This document shows, in pieces, positions 41,552 through 51,640 of a DNA stretch of 64,000 nucleotides (positions within the stretch are counted from its first letter, which is position 1; every line of letters begins with the position of its first letter). Below the pieces are notes generated by a model. It was not told the DNA's origin and searched no databases. It saw nothing but the letters and a program-made list of their open reading frames with translations. The DNA is from Bacillota bacterium. GTDB lineage: Bacteria > Bacillota > Clostridia > Clostridiales > Clostridiaceae. Both the position numbers and the translations under genes were made by a program. The DNA is taken from assembly GCA_021781745.1 (NCBI GenBank), contig JAJXWH010000021.1, positions 20,401-84,400 on the forward strand, read 5' to 3'.

Positions 41552-43231
41552 TTGAAATATAATGGTTCTGAAATAGTAATCAAATTATTAGAAAATGAGG
41601 GTGTAGAATATATATCAGGTATTCCTGGTGGATTTAATCTCCCATTATATGATGCTTTATATAAAAGCAAAATTAAACATATTCTGGCACGTCATGAACA
41701 AGGTGCTGGTTTTATAGCTCAAGGTATCTCTAGAAGCACATGTAAAGTTGGTGTATGCTTTGCTACATCTGGTCCTGGAGTAACTAATTTACTAACTGCT
41801 ATTGCTGATGCTAAACTTGATTCTATTCCACTTGTGGCCATAACAGGTCAGGTGCCTTTATCTGCAATTGGAACAGATGCTTTTCAAGAAGTGGATGCAT
41901 ATGGGCTAACTATTCCTATAACAAAGCATAATTTTTTAATTAGAAATATAAACGAACTTTTTACTGTTATTCCTGAAGCATTTAAAATAGCGTTGGATGG
42001 AAGACCAGGTCCTGTGCTTGTAGACATTCCAAAGAATATCCAAAATGAAATTATTGAATTAAAAGAATTTCCTGCTTCAGTTTCTCAAAAAGAGATTTCA
42101 GAGCGCGAAACATTACAAGGCTCTACCCTTCTCTGTATGGCAGAATTAATAAATAATTCAAAAAAGCCTATTATTTATGCAGGTGGTGGTATAATAAATT
42201 CTAATGCTGCATCAAATTTATATACTTTTGCAAAGAAAAACAGTGTTCCAGTAGCATTAAGTCTTATGGGACTTGGTGCATTTCCGTGTGATGATGAATT
42301 AAGTCTTGGAATGCTTGGTATGCATGGAGCACCATTTACTAATTATTTGCTTAATGAAGCTGATTTAATTTTAGCTCTAGGAGTAAGATTTGATGATAGA
42401 GCGACAGGAAACGTTGAAAAATTTTGTCCTAATGCTTCAATTATCCATATTGACATTGATCCTTCTGAAATAAATAAAGTTAAAACTAGTAGTCTTTCAA
42501 TGGTTGCAAATGTTAAAGACTTTTTAGAGGATATTATTCCTCATATTGAAGTTAAAAGTAGGAAATCTTGGATTGAAAGAGTTAAATGTTTTAAAGAAAA
42601 ATATCCGCTTCCTTCCTATAAAAATACATTGCATCCAGCAAATATAATACCATTTGTAGGAAGCAAGGTACCGGATAATACAATTATAACTACTGATGTT
42701 GGGCAACATCAAATGTGGGTAGCGCAAAGATATCCATTTAAAAAACCAAAATCTTATTTAACTTCAAGTGGTCTTGGCACAATGGGATTTGGTCTTCCAG
42801 TAGCTATAGGTGCTGCTTTATCCAACAAAGATAAAACTATTCTCTGCTTTAGCGGTGATGGTTCTATACTAATGAATATACAGGAACTTGCAACACTTTC
42901 TGACTTTAATCTTAATTTAAAAATTATTATATTAAATAACCATCATTTAGGATTAGTACGTCAGCAGCAACAACTTTTTTATAACGAACATTACATTGCA
43001 TCACATTTCATATCTAATCCTAATTTTAAAATCATTGCAGAAGGTTTTGGTATTCAGTCATGTGATTTAGGTGACGAAGAATTTCCTTTAGAAAAATTAG
43101 AAAAGTTGCTTGTAACAGAAGGCCCATGTGTAATTAATATACCAATTGAAGAAACAGAAAATGTTCTTCCTATGGTTCCTCCTGGTAAAGCAAATATCGA
43201 AATGATAGGTGGTGAAAATCTATATGATTAA
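41552..43231 (+). CDS. ilvB: Acetolactate synthase large subunit
   Basis: ThDP-enzyme motifs (GIPGGFNLPLYDAL, RHEQGAGFIAQG, GDGSILMNIQELATL). TTG at 41552 with AAGGAG 8 nt upstream; the ORF's GTG at 41543 overlaps that RBS. Confidence 0.92.
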   Translation: MKYNGSEIVIKLLENEGVEYISGIPGGFNLPLYDALYKSKIKHILARHEQGAGFIAQGISRSTCKVGVCFATSGPGVTNLLTAIADAKLDSIPLVAITGQVPLSAIGTDAFQEVDAYGLTIPITKHNFLIRNINELFTVIPEAFKIALDGRPGPVLVDIPKNIQNEIIELKEFPASVSQKEISERETLQGSTLLCMAELINNSKKPIIYAGGGIINSNAASNLYTFAKKNSVPVALSLMGLGAFPCDDELSLGMLGMHGAPFTNYLLNEADLILALGVRFDDRATGNVEKFCPNASIIHIDIDPSEINKVKTSSLSMVANVKDFLEDIIPHIEVKSRKSWIERVKCFKEKYPLPSYKNTLHPANIIPFVGSKVPDNTIITTDVGQHQMWVAQRYPFKKPKSYLTSSGLGTMGFGLPVAIGAALSNKDKTILCFSGDGSILMNIQELATLSDFNLNLKIIILNNHHLGLVRQQQQLFYNEHYIASHFISNPNFKIIAEGFGIQSCDLGDEEFPLEKLEKLLVTEGPCVINIPIEETENVLPMVPPGKANIEMIGGENLYD

Positions 43232-43529
43232 TACAAATTTTTATCTTATTGAATTATTGGTTAGAAATCATTCAGGCGTTATGAGTCATATAACCGGACT
43301 TTTTGCTCGCCGAGCATTTAACCTTGAGGGTATACTTTGTGGAGAAATTGGCGATGGTTCTACAAGTAAAATGTTTTTACTTGTAAAAAATGATTCTGTT
43401 CTTGATCAAATTATTAAACAATTGGAAAAATTATATGATGTATTAGAAGTATCTCTGCATCAAGATTATGATAAATCTGTATTTAAAAATCTTGATAAGG
43501 TATTAAAACTAAAATCTGAAGAAATTTAG
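43224..43529 (+). CDS. ilvN: Acetolactate synthase small subunit (ACT domain)
   Basis: LIELLVRNHSGVMSHITGLFARRAFNLEGI; ATG overlaps the ilvB stop. Confidence 0.88.
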   Translation: MINTNFYLIELLVRNHSGVMSHITGLFARRAFNLEGILCGEIGDGSTSKMFLLVKNDSVLDQIIKQLEKLYDVLEVSLHQDYDKSVFKNLDKVLKLKSEEI

Positions 43530-43580
43530 ATATAAAAACTGATAAGCAGAAATCTTATATCCATTATCAGAGGTTGTTAT

Positions 43581-43640
43581 ATTGTGATATATAACGTAAT
43601 AAGTTTTTTATAAAATACACAATCAGTTATATATCACAAT
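43581..43640. repeat. Perfect 15-bp inverted repeat with 30-nt spacer between convergent genes
   Basis: ATTGTGATATATAAC (43581-43595) / GTTATATATCACAAT (43626-43640). Confidence 0.8.
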
Positions 43641-43664
43641 CACAATAATAAATGTTTTTACAAC

Positions 43665-43955
43665 TTAGTTATAGAAATCGTTAAAAGCATAGCATTCATA
43701 AATTAGGTTATCTTCTTTATCGTCTTCAGAACAACATTTATATACTGTAGTCTGTATGGTTTCAATTAACAGTTTAATTTCTTCTATTTTTTTATCCACC
43801 TCTTTAAAACCTTTACATAATGTACATTTTGAATTATTTTTAAAAACTAACAAATTATCAAGGGTAATAACTGTTTCATCTATCTGCTGACTTAATCTTT
43901 GCATATCTTCTGATGCAACTACTTTATGAGTTTCTTGAATATTTTTATTGTTCAT
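43665..43955 (-). CDS. Hypothetical cysteine-containing protein
   Basis: Start at internal ATG with GGAGGGATGAT upstream; CTLC and CC motifs. Confidence 0.65.
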   Translation of the reverse strand: MNNKNIQETHKVVASEDMQRLSQQIDETVITLDNLLVFKNNSKCTLCKGFKEVDKKIEEIKLLIETIQTTVYKCCSEDDKEDNLIYECYAFNDFYN

Positions 43956-44280
43956 ATTATCATCCCTCCAAAAAATATTAAACACAAAAAGCTTTCCTTA
44001 AGTAATAAGGTTGACCTTTGTCCATGCATTATCAAAAGTTAAACTATAATTCCTCAAAATGATAACTTTTTAGTATTATTACTATGTAAACTTAGTTATC
44101 GTATTTTAAAATTTTATATTAATATTTTACCATTTCTTACAACAACCTTAAATAATTTCAGCAATGAATAATAACAAAAGTTTTGTCAATTATCTTCTAT
44201 TTATTATAATTATGTTTTAAAATTCACATAATATCGACATACGTCAACCTAAAAAACTATCATAAATAACTTTTAAACTA

Positions 44281-44335
44281 TAAACAATGTGAAAGATAAC
44301 CATTTAACTTATTTGGTTATCCTTCGCATTGTTTA
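44281..44335. terminator. Bidirectional terminator hairpin
   Basis: 22-bp arms TAAACAATGTGAAAGATAACCA / TGGTTATCCTTCGCATTGTTTA, two G-U-type differences. Confidence 0.75.
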
Positions 44336-44360
44336 TATGATTTCAAAAATGTTTGCAATC

Positions 44361-46232
44361 CTATTTGGGAAGATGCACTTCATACCTTATTATATTATCA
44401 CTCATCTTATTAAACATTTCTTTAAAAGCAATATAAAAATCATCAATAGTTACATTTTTTTCAATTTCTAATGCTTTATTTAAGCTGTTAGCATTAAATT
44501 TGTTTTTTGTTGCATTCATTAAAAATGCATTTTCAAAATAACTGACTGCACTTTCTTCCAATCTTCCTTTGACTGATTTTATTAGGTTTTCTTTATCTTC
44601 CTTTGATATTTCACCATTGACGTTTATAATTATTTTATTTTCACTGGAATCAAAACCAATAGTATTATATCCATAATTTAGTAGCATCCTTAATATTTTT
44701 TTACTATCATTATAGTCACCAGTTCTTAAGCTAAAGTCTATAATTTCATTTTCATCACTACAAGCTACTGATATAGTATGTTTATAATCCTTATAATCAT
44801 CTTTACGATTCCTAATTATAGTATTAATTCTGCTATAATTGAATCTCTTATGATTTTCATCATTGGTTTCAATTTTAATAATTTTGTTCCATAAATCTAC
44901 TAAATATCCATGATATCTATCATAAAGCATTCCCATCAAAGCTTGCACACTCATTCTTTCTTGATTTAAGGATATATTAATTATTCTATCTTGTTTTGAT
45001 GATTTTATTTTTATAATCTTCCCTATCGATTCACTTTCTCTTTTCATTAATCTAAGTAGTTCAAGAAAATCTTCGTTTGTATTTATAACCTTCATAGTAT
45101 TCTTATCAACATCATTAAATTCTTCAGTTACAATAATTCTATCTTTATAAATGCCCATTTGTTTTGATATGCTGATTTTTAATTTCTCAATTAAATTTTC
45201 TTCATTTCTGGTACTTATACAATCTCCTTTACAAAAATCTCTTTTGTAAAAATTAAATTTGTCTAAAATGCAAAATATTCTCTTATCTAATGTTAAGCTA
45301 TTTACGTTTTCTTTAATCTTTTCAAAATATGATCTATGTTCATTGCAATTTGTAATTATTAAAAATAGTTCTTTATAGTCTTCACTAATCCTTTTTTCTA
45401 TGAATTTTGCTAAGTTGTTATTAAAATTATAGTTAGTATATTCGATAAATACTACGTTAGAAAATTGATTATTGCATGAAGGTATTTCCATATATGCTTT
45501 ATTAATCATTAGCGCGCAAGAGCTGCTAATACCATATATTATTTCGCACAAATTTCGGAAATCCTTATTAAAATAGTAACTTGAAACTTCTTGTTCTTCA
45601 TTAGTATATTCATATCCTTCTTCACTATCTGCATAATATTTAGATATTACATTCATCCATTTATTATACTGACTATTGAAATTCTTCTCGAACTCATTAA
45701 AATACTGATTCCATAGCAAATCATCACTATCTTCAATTTTTTTGTATATATATGTTATACTATTTATTTCATTTAATATTTCACTAAAACTAATATTATT
45801 AAATATATTCTTAGTATCCTCTACTTCGTAAAACGTATTTAAGCTCATTTCTGAATAATGATTTAATAATTTAATAAATAATTCCTTAAATTTTATTTCT
45901 TCTACATTACTGCCAATTGAATTTAATCCTTCGTTTTCAAAAATCTCACATGACTCATATAAAGATTTTAAAATATTCTCCTTTAATTCTGTTAGTATTT
46001 CACCAGGTCTTTTTATATCTAAGTATACATTAATTACATTATTTCTAGGAGATGAGCATAATATTTCTGTCGGAAATGTGCTGCAGTAATTATTACTCAT
46101 AAAATCGGTTTTATTAAATACTCCAGGTTTAACTAGAATTTCTTGAAATATTTTTCCCTTTAATTTTTCTGAGTTTATTATGTTTATCCTAGTTTTCGTT
46201 TCATTTTCAAATTTCTTTTTTAAATTTTTCAT
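44361..46232 (-). CDS. Large hypothetical protein, possibly a degenerate dynamin-like/GTPase-fold protein
   Basis: 624-aa ORF from MKNLKKKFENE with CGAGGAG upstream. NVVFIEY, LFLIITN and RIFCILDKF strands are spaced like a G domain, but there is no canonical P-loop. Confidence 0.6.
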   Translation of the reverse strand: MKNLKKKFENETKTRINIINSEKLKGKIFQEILVKPGVFNKTDFMSNNYCSTFPTEILCSSPRNNVINVYLDIKRPGEILTELKENILKSLYESCEIFENEGLNSIGSNVEEIKFKELFIKLLNHYSEMSLNTFYEVEDTKNIFNNISFSEILNEINSITYIYKKIEDSDDLLWNQYFNEFEKNFNSQYNKWMNVISKYYADSEEGYEYTNEEQEVSSYYFNKDFRNLCEIIYGISSSCALMINKAYMEIPSCNNQFSNVVFIEYTNYNFNNNLAKFIEKRISEDYKELFLIITNCNEHRSYFEKIKENVNSLTLDKRIFCILDKFNFYKRDFCKGDCISTRNEENLIEKLKISISKQMGIYKDRIIVTEEFNDVDKNTMKVINTNEDFLELLRLMKRESESIGKIIKIKSSKQDRIINISLNQERMSVQALMGMLYDRYHGYLVDLWNKIIKIETNDENHKRFNYSRINTIIRNRKDDYKDYKHTISVACSDENEIIDFSLRTGDYNDSKKILRMLLNYGYNTIGFDSSENKIIINVNGEISKEDKENLIKSVKGRLEESAVSYFENAFLMNATKNKFNANSLNKALEIEKNVTIDDFYIAFKEMFNKMSDNIIRYEVHLPK

Positions 46233-46439
46233 AATATCATTCTCCTCGTAATATAATTTATTCGTGGATACTAAGCAAATAAGATTCACTCCAAATCTAC
46301 TATAATAATATTATTAAATTTACTTTTTCTTTATTCCACAAATTCCAAATTAATCTACCTTGAGAATATTAGTTTCATGCCTGGAAATATATTCGTATGC
46401 TAGGCTACATTACTAAATATATAGCCTATAAAAAAACAC

Positions 46440-46492
46440 AATATAGTGATTAAATTTTTAATCACTATATTGTGCAAAAATCTTTTTTGAGC
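46440..46492. terminator. Intrinsic terminator downstream of gatB
   Basis: CACAATATAGTGATTAAA...TTTAATCACTATATTGTG hairpin. Confidence 0.8.
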
Positions 46493-46519
46493 AATCTTAC
46501 TTACTAAACTGCCACTATT

Positions 46520-47959
46520 TTATAGTTCGCTAAGTTTCTTATCAACAAGCTCTTTAGCTACTTTAGGATTTGCTTTTCCTTTAGATAATTTCATTACTTG
46601 ACCCATTAAGAAACCAGCACTTTGTGTTTTTCCTGCCTTAAAGTCTTCTACCGACTGAGGATTATTTGCAATTACTTCATCAACAATTTTTTCTAATTCA
46701 TCAGTTGAGCTTATTTGCATAAGTCCTTTTTCCTCAATAAGTTTCATTGGATCTTTATTATTATCAAAGATTTCATCAAGAACTTCTCTTCCAACATTAT
46801 TACTGATTTTTCCTTCATCAATTACTTTAAGAAGCTTTGCAAAATTTTCTGCTTCTATTGTTATATCTTCTGATTCAATCTTTTTATCATTTAATATTCT
46901 TAGTATATCTCCTAAAATCCAGTTTGCAGCCATCTTAGGTGTAATCCCTAATTCTACAACTTTTTCAAAGAAAGTTGCAAGTCCTTTATCCCCAATTAAA
47001 ATCTCAACTTCTTTTTCTGTAAGCTCATATGATGTTAAGAACCTTTCTCTCTTTTCATCAGGCATTTCTGGTAAAGACTTCTCCGCTGCTTCAATTTGTT
47101 CATCATATATTATTATTGGAGGTAAATCCGGTTCCACAACATATCTATAATCATCTGCTTCTTCCTTAGATCTCATAGGAATTGTTTTTCCTTTTGCCGC
47201 ATCCCATCTTCTTGTTTCTTGAACTACTTTATGGCCTTCTCCATACGTATAAAGCTCCATTTGTCTTCTTTGTTCTTTTTCTAAAGCTTTTTGAAGTTCT
47301 CTAAAGGAGTTGATATTTTTAAGTTCTACCTTTGTTCCATATTCTTGTTGCCCTACCGGTCTTAAAGAAATATTAGCATCACATCTAAGGGAACCTTGTT
47401 CCATACGACAATCTGAAATTTCACCATATTCTAAAATTGATTTCAACTTTTTCATAAAGGCTACAGTTTCACCAACACTTCTTAAATCAGGTTCTGTAAC
47501 AATTTCTGCAAGTGGAACACCAACTCTGTTGTAATCTATTAATGAAACTGGTTCTCCTTCAACGTGAACAAGCTTTCCAGCATCTTCTTCTATATGAATT
47601 CTATTTAATCTAACTTTTACTTGCTTTCCTTCATATTCAAATTCAACAAGCCCGCCTGAGCATATTGGTAAATCAAATTGTGAAGTTTGATAATTCTTTG
47701 GAAGATCAGGATAAAAATAATTTTTTCTATCCATTTTATTATATTTATTTATTGTACAACCTAGTGCAGTACCAGCTTTTATTGCTAAATTTACAACTTC
47801 TTCATTTAAAACTGGAAGAGTCCCTGGTACTCCTGTACATATTGGGCATGTGTTAGCATTAGGTTCTGCCCCAAATTTTGTTGAACATGAGCAGAATATT
47901 TTAGTTTTTGATTTTAACTCTGCATGTATTTCTAACCCTATTACTGTTTCAAAATTCAT
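46520..47959 (-). CDS. gatB: Aspartyl/glutamyl-tRNA amidotransferase subunit B
   Basis: VIGLEIHAELKSKTKIFCSC; YFYPDLPKNYQTSQFD. Confidence 0.98.
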   Translation of the reverse strand: MNFETVIGLEIHAELKSKTKIFCSCSTKFGAEPNANTCPICTGVPGTLPVLNEEVVNLAIKAGTALGCTINKYNKMDRKNYFYPDLPKNYQTSQFDLPICSGGLVEFEYEGKQVKVRLNRIHIEEDAGKLVHVEGEPVSLIDYNRVGVPLAEIVTEPDLRSVGETVAFMKKLKSILEYGEISDCRMEQGSLRCDANISLRPVGQQEYGTKVELKNINSFRELQKALEKEQRRQMELYTYGEGHKVVQETRRWDAAKGKTIPMRSKEEADDYRYVVEPDLPPIIIYDEQIEAAEKSLPEMPDEKRERFLTSYELTEKEVEILIGDKGLATFFEKVVELGITPKMAANWILGDILRILNDKKIESEDITIEAENFAKLLKVIDEGKISNNVGREVLDEIFDNNKDPMKLIEEKGLMQISSTDELEKIVDEVIANNPQSVEDFKAGKTQSAGFLMGQVMKLSKGKANPKVAKELVDKKLSEL

Positions 47960-47970
47960 TGTTGTCCCTC

Positions 47971-49410
47971 CTACAATTCAAGTGCTAAAGCTTGTTCTAA
48001 GCTATATGCAGCCTTGAATATTTTTTCTTCACATAACATATCACCCATTAATTGAATTCCAATTGGTAAGCCCTCTTTGCTAACTCCAGAAGGAATTGAT
48101 ATTGCTGGATTTCCAGCTAAATTAACATTAATAGTGTAAATATCCGCCAAATACATCGCTAAAGGATCAGTATTTTTCTCGCCGATTTTGAAAGGTAGTA
48201 TTGGAGAAACAGGCCCTACTATTAAATCATATTTTTCAAATGTCTTTTTAAGATCATGTCTTAATTTTTGTCTAAATGCATCTGCTTTTTTATAATAAGC
48301 ATCATAATACCCAGAAGCCAATGCATATGTTCCCATCATTATTCTTCTCTTAACTTCTGTTCCAAAACCTTCAGTTCTGCTATTTTCCATTAATTCATCT
48401 ACATTTGTATAATTTGAAGTTCTATAGCCATATCTTATTCCGTCATATCTATCTAAATTAGTACTTGCTTCAGCTGATGACATTATATAATAAGCTGCTA
48501 ATCCATCCTTAATTATAGGAAAAGAAAATGTTTCTACTTCTGCTCCAAGTTCTTTTAATTTTTCTAAACTATTATTAACTGAAGCTTTAATTTCTTCATC
48601 TAAACCTTCACCAAAGAATTCTTCAGGAACGCCAATTTTCATTCCCTTAATCCCATCTTTAAGATTTGCCGTATAATCTATTTCTTTTAATTCTCTTATA
48701 CTTGTTGAATCAAATTCATCAGTTCCAGATATTATATTTAAGATATAAGCACTATCTTCTACTGAATTAGAAAATGGTCCTATTTGATCTAAAGATGAGC
48801 CAAAAGCAATAAGTCCAAATCTAGATACTAAACCATAAGTTGGCTTTAGACCTACAACACCGCAAAATGCTGCTGGCTGTCTAATAGATCCACCTGTATC
48901 AGAACCAAGTGATACTGGTGCAAATTTTGCAGCAACTGCTGCAGCTGATCCACCTGAAGATCCTCCTGGAACCCTAGTTAAATCTCTTGGATTTAAAGTC
49001 TTTTTAAATGCTGAATTTTCATTAGATGATCCCATTGCAAATTCATCCATGTTAGTTTTTCCTATTATTATTGCATCTTCAGCTAATAATTTCTTTATTA
49101 CAGTTGCATTATATGGCGGAATAAAATCTTCAAGCATTTTTGATGCACAAGTTGTATTTACACCTTCTGTACAGATGTTATCTTTAATTGCAATTGGAAT
49201 ACCTGCAAGTCTTCCCAAAGTTTTGCCTGCCTTAATTTTTGCATCGATTTCCTTTGCCTTAGCTAATGCTTCATCACATTGTAGGCTTAAGAATGCATTT
49301 ACCGTTGGTTCTGTTTTAATAATTTCGTCTATATAAGACTTTACTAGCGCTTCACTAGTTAATTCACCTGTTTTAATTTTACTTGCCATTTCTTTTAAAT
49401 TCATTTTCAT
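47971..49410 (-). CDS. gatA: Aspartyl/glutamyl-tRNA amidotransferase subunit A
   Basis: Amidase signature GGSSGGSAAAVAAKFAPVSLGSDTGGSIRQPAAFCG. Confidence 0.98.
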   Translation of the reverse strand: MKMNLKEMASKIKTGELTSEALVKSYIDEIIKTEPTVNAFLSLQCDEALAKAKEIDAKIKAGKTLGRLAGIPIAIKDNICTEGVNTTCASKMLEDFIPPYNATVIKKLLAEDAIIIGKTNMDEFAMGSSNENSAFKKTLNPRDLTRVPGGSSGGSAAAVAAKFAPVSLGSDTGGSIRQPAAFCGVVGLKPTYGLVSRFGLIAFGSSLDQIGPFSNSVEDSAYILNIISGTDEFDSTSIRELKEIDYTANLKDGIKGMKIGVPEEFFGEGLDEEIKASVNNSLEKLKELGAEVETFSFPIIKDGLAAYYIMSSAEASTNLDRYDGIRYGYRTSNYTNVDELMENSRTEGFGTEVKRRIMMGTYALASGYYDAYYKKADAFRQKLRHDLKKTFEKYDLIVGPVSPILPFKIGEKNTDPLAMYLADIYTINVNLAGNPAISIPSGVSKEGLPIGIQLMGDMLCEEKIFKAAYSLEQALALEL

Positions 49411-49425
49411 TACACTCTCACCACC

Positions 49426-49707
49426 CTATTCAATAATCTTTGGCACTCTAATATAAGTTTCTTGCATATCTTTAACATTTCTAAATAAATTATTACATTC
49501 AAAAGATTTAACTTCATCTTTTCTAAGAATTGGTTTTAAATTTGACTTATCTGAATCATCATTTATTTCTAAATCTAATTCATTTAAATATTGAAAACTA
49601 TTTAAAATATTTTCAAATTCATGTGCAAATTTCTCTGCTTCTTCATCAGAAAATTTTAATTTAGATAACTTAGCAATATATTTTACTTCATCAATACTAA
49701 CTTTCAT
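49426..49707 (-). CDS. gatC: Aspartyl/glutamyl-tRNA amidotransferase subunit C
   Basis: VKYIAKLSKLKFSDEEAEKFAHEFENILNSFQYLNELD; ATG at 49707 with GAGGTGA upstream. Confidence 0.95.
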   Translation of the reverse strand: MKVSIDEVKYIAKLSKLKFSDEEAEKFAHEFENILNSFQYLNELDLEINDDSDKSNLKPILRKDEVKSFECNNLFRNVKDMQETYIRVPKIIE

Positions 49708-49803
49708 TACTTTCACCTCGTTAAATTTTTTGTCATTTAATTGTTAACTGCTAACTTTGAACTGCTCACAGGGTACTCCAAATCATAGATTTGGGTTCTC
49801 TAC

Positions 49804-51093
49804 TTATGGTGTTAATCTCTTCATATCTCTTGGGAATAGAGATGCTTCTCTTATATTTCCTAAATTTAAAATTTGCATTGTAATTCTTTCAAGCCCTATA
49901 GCAAATCCTCCATGAGGCGGCATTCCATACTTAAATGTATCTAAATAGAATGCAAAATCTTCTATTTTTAATCCCCATCTCTCCATTTTTGCTTTTAACA
50001 TTTCATAATCATGAATTCTTTGTCCACCAGTTGTAATTTCAACACCTTTAAAGATTAAGTCAAAACTCTTTGTCATTTCAGGATTTTCTTCACGTTCCAT
50101 AGCATACATTGGTCTCTTTGCTGTTGGATATTCAGTTAAAAATACATAATCACTATTATATTTTTCTTTAATATATTTATGGAATAATGCTTCCCCTTCA
50201 TTATCAATATTTCCTACTGGTGACTTTTTATTAAATTCTTTTAATAAAATTTCTTGAGCTTCAGCAAGTGGAATTCTTGGAATATTAATTTCTTCTGGAA
50301 GAACTACATCAAATAATTTTAATTCTTCAGCACATTTTTCATTTAAATGTTTATATAAAAATCTTATAAAGTTTTCTTCAGTATCCATAAGATCTGTTTC
50401 ATCTTTTATAAATCCCATTTCAACATCTAAACTCACATATTCATTTAAATGTCTCCATGTATTATGAAGCTCTGCTCTATATGCATAACCAACTTCAAAT
50501 ACTCTTTCAAATCCAGCTCCTACCATCATTTGCTTCCAAAATTGTGGACTTTGTGAAAGGAAGGCTCTTCTATTAAAATAATTTACAGTAAACATTTCAG
50601 AACCGCCTTCAGTTCCAGAATGAGTTATCTTTGGTGTGTGTATTTCTTCAAAATCATTATTTTTAAAGAATGTTCTAAATGCTTCTTCAATTTCATTTTG
50701 TACTTTAAAAATTGCTTTCTTCTTAGGAATTCTAAGACTCACTGTTCTAAAATCTAATTGTGTTTCAAGTGATGCTTTTTCTTTATAGCTTTGAATTTCA
50801 AATGGTAGCTTATCATAAAAAACTTTACCAGCAACCTCTATAGATGATACTTCTACTTCAATTCCTCTAGGTGCTTTTTCATTTTCACGCACAACTCCTA
50901 CTACTTCTATTGCATTTTCAAGTCTTAACCCCTTAATTTGCTCCTTTGTACAAACAAGTTGAATTATTCCTGACTTATCTCTAAGCATAATGAAAGAAAC
51001 GTGAGAAAGATCACGAATTTTATGAACCCATCCCTTAAGTAATACTGTTTCTTCACCATTAACTACTAAATCTTTAATAAATATTCTTTTCAT
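49804..51093 (-). CDS. aspS: Archaeal-type (probably non-discriminating) aspartyl-tRNA(Asp/Asn) synthetase
   Basis: Length ~430 aa without bacterial GAD insert; THSGTEGGSEMFTVNYFNRRAFLSQSPQFWKQ; HGGFAIGLERITMQILNLGNIREASLFPRD; upstream of gatCAB. Confidence 0.9.
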   Translation of the reverse strand: MKRIFIKDLVVNGEETVLLKGWVHKIRDLSHVSFIMLRDKSGIIQLVCTKEQIKGLRLENAIEVVGVVRENEKAPRGIEVEVSSIEVAGKVFYDKLPFEIQSYKEKASLETQLDFRTVSLRIPKKKAIFKVQNEIEEAFRTFFKNNDFEEIHTPKITHSGTEGGSEMFTVNYFNRRAFLSQSPQFWKQMMVGAGFERVFEVGYAYRAELHNTWRHLNEYVSLDVEMGFIKDETDLMDTEENFIRFLYKHLNEKCAEELKLFDVVLPEEINIPRIPLAEAQEILLKEFNKKSPVGNIDNEGEALFHKYIKEKYNSDYVFLTEYPTAKRPMYAMEREENPEMTKSFDLIFKGVEITTGGQRIHDYEMLKAKMERWGLKIEDFAFYLDTFKYGMPPHGGFAIGLERITMQILNLGNIREASLFPRDMKRLTP

Positions 51094-51180
51094 TATTATT
51101 ACTCCTTTTTAAATTATTGTTTATTTTTACAATTATTTTTTGTAATTATACTCTTAAAATTATTAAAATTTTCTTTAACT

Positions 51181-51517
51181 AAAAAAACTCGCCCCTATGC
51201 TTATGCATAGGGACGAGATTATCTTCGCGGTACCACCCTAGTTAGTTTATAAAAACTCACCTCAAACAAGTACAAAACTAAAATGTTTTATACCTTCCAT
51301 TTTTAACGGCATGGACCCGATTAAGCCTACTCTTTTCTGTAAAATTTCAGTTAATTGCTCCGAAGTGTTCTTTCAATTCAAGATTCATGCAGATATCCCA
51401 CCGCCATCTGCTCTCTTTAAATCATCTATTTGAATTTACTTTTCTTCATCATGGCATATATTAATTTTCATTTATTATATCTATGTATATTAATTAATCA
51501 TAAACTCAATGCTTACG
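51181..51517 (-). ncRNA. T-box leader of the aspS-gatCAB operon
   Basis: Minus strand: AAAGAGAGCAGATGGCGGTGGGATATCTGC, GGGTGGTACCGCGAAG T-box, CTCGTCCCTATGC...GCATAGGGGCGAG + T7 terminator. Confidence 0.93.
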
Positions 51518-51523
51518 AATTTC

Positions 51524-51552
51524 ATTATATTGCAAAATAATTCATAAATCAA
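51524..51552 (-). promoter_or_regulatory. Sigma-A-type promoter of aspS-gatCAB
   Basis: Minus strand TTGATT-N17-TATAAT. Confidence 0.75.
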
Positions 51553-51640
51553 TACTTTTTTTCTAAAAGCATGCTCATAAAATTTTAAAACAATTAGTTT
51601 TATGAATATCTTTCTTTCATAATTAGTTTAATTAAATGTA

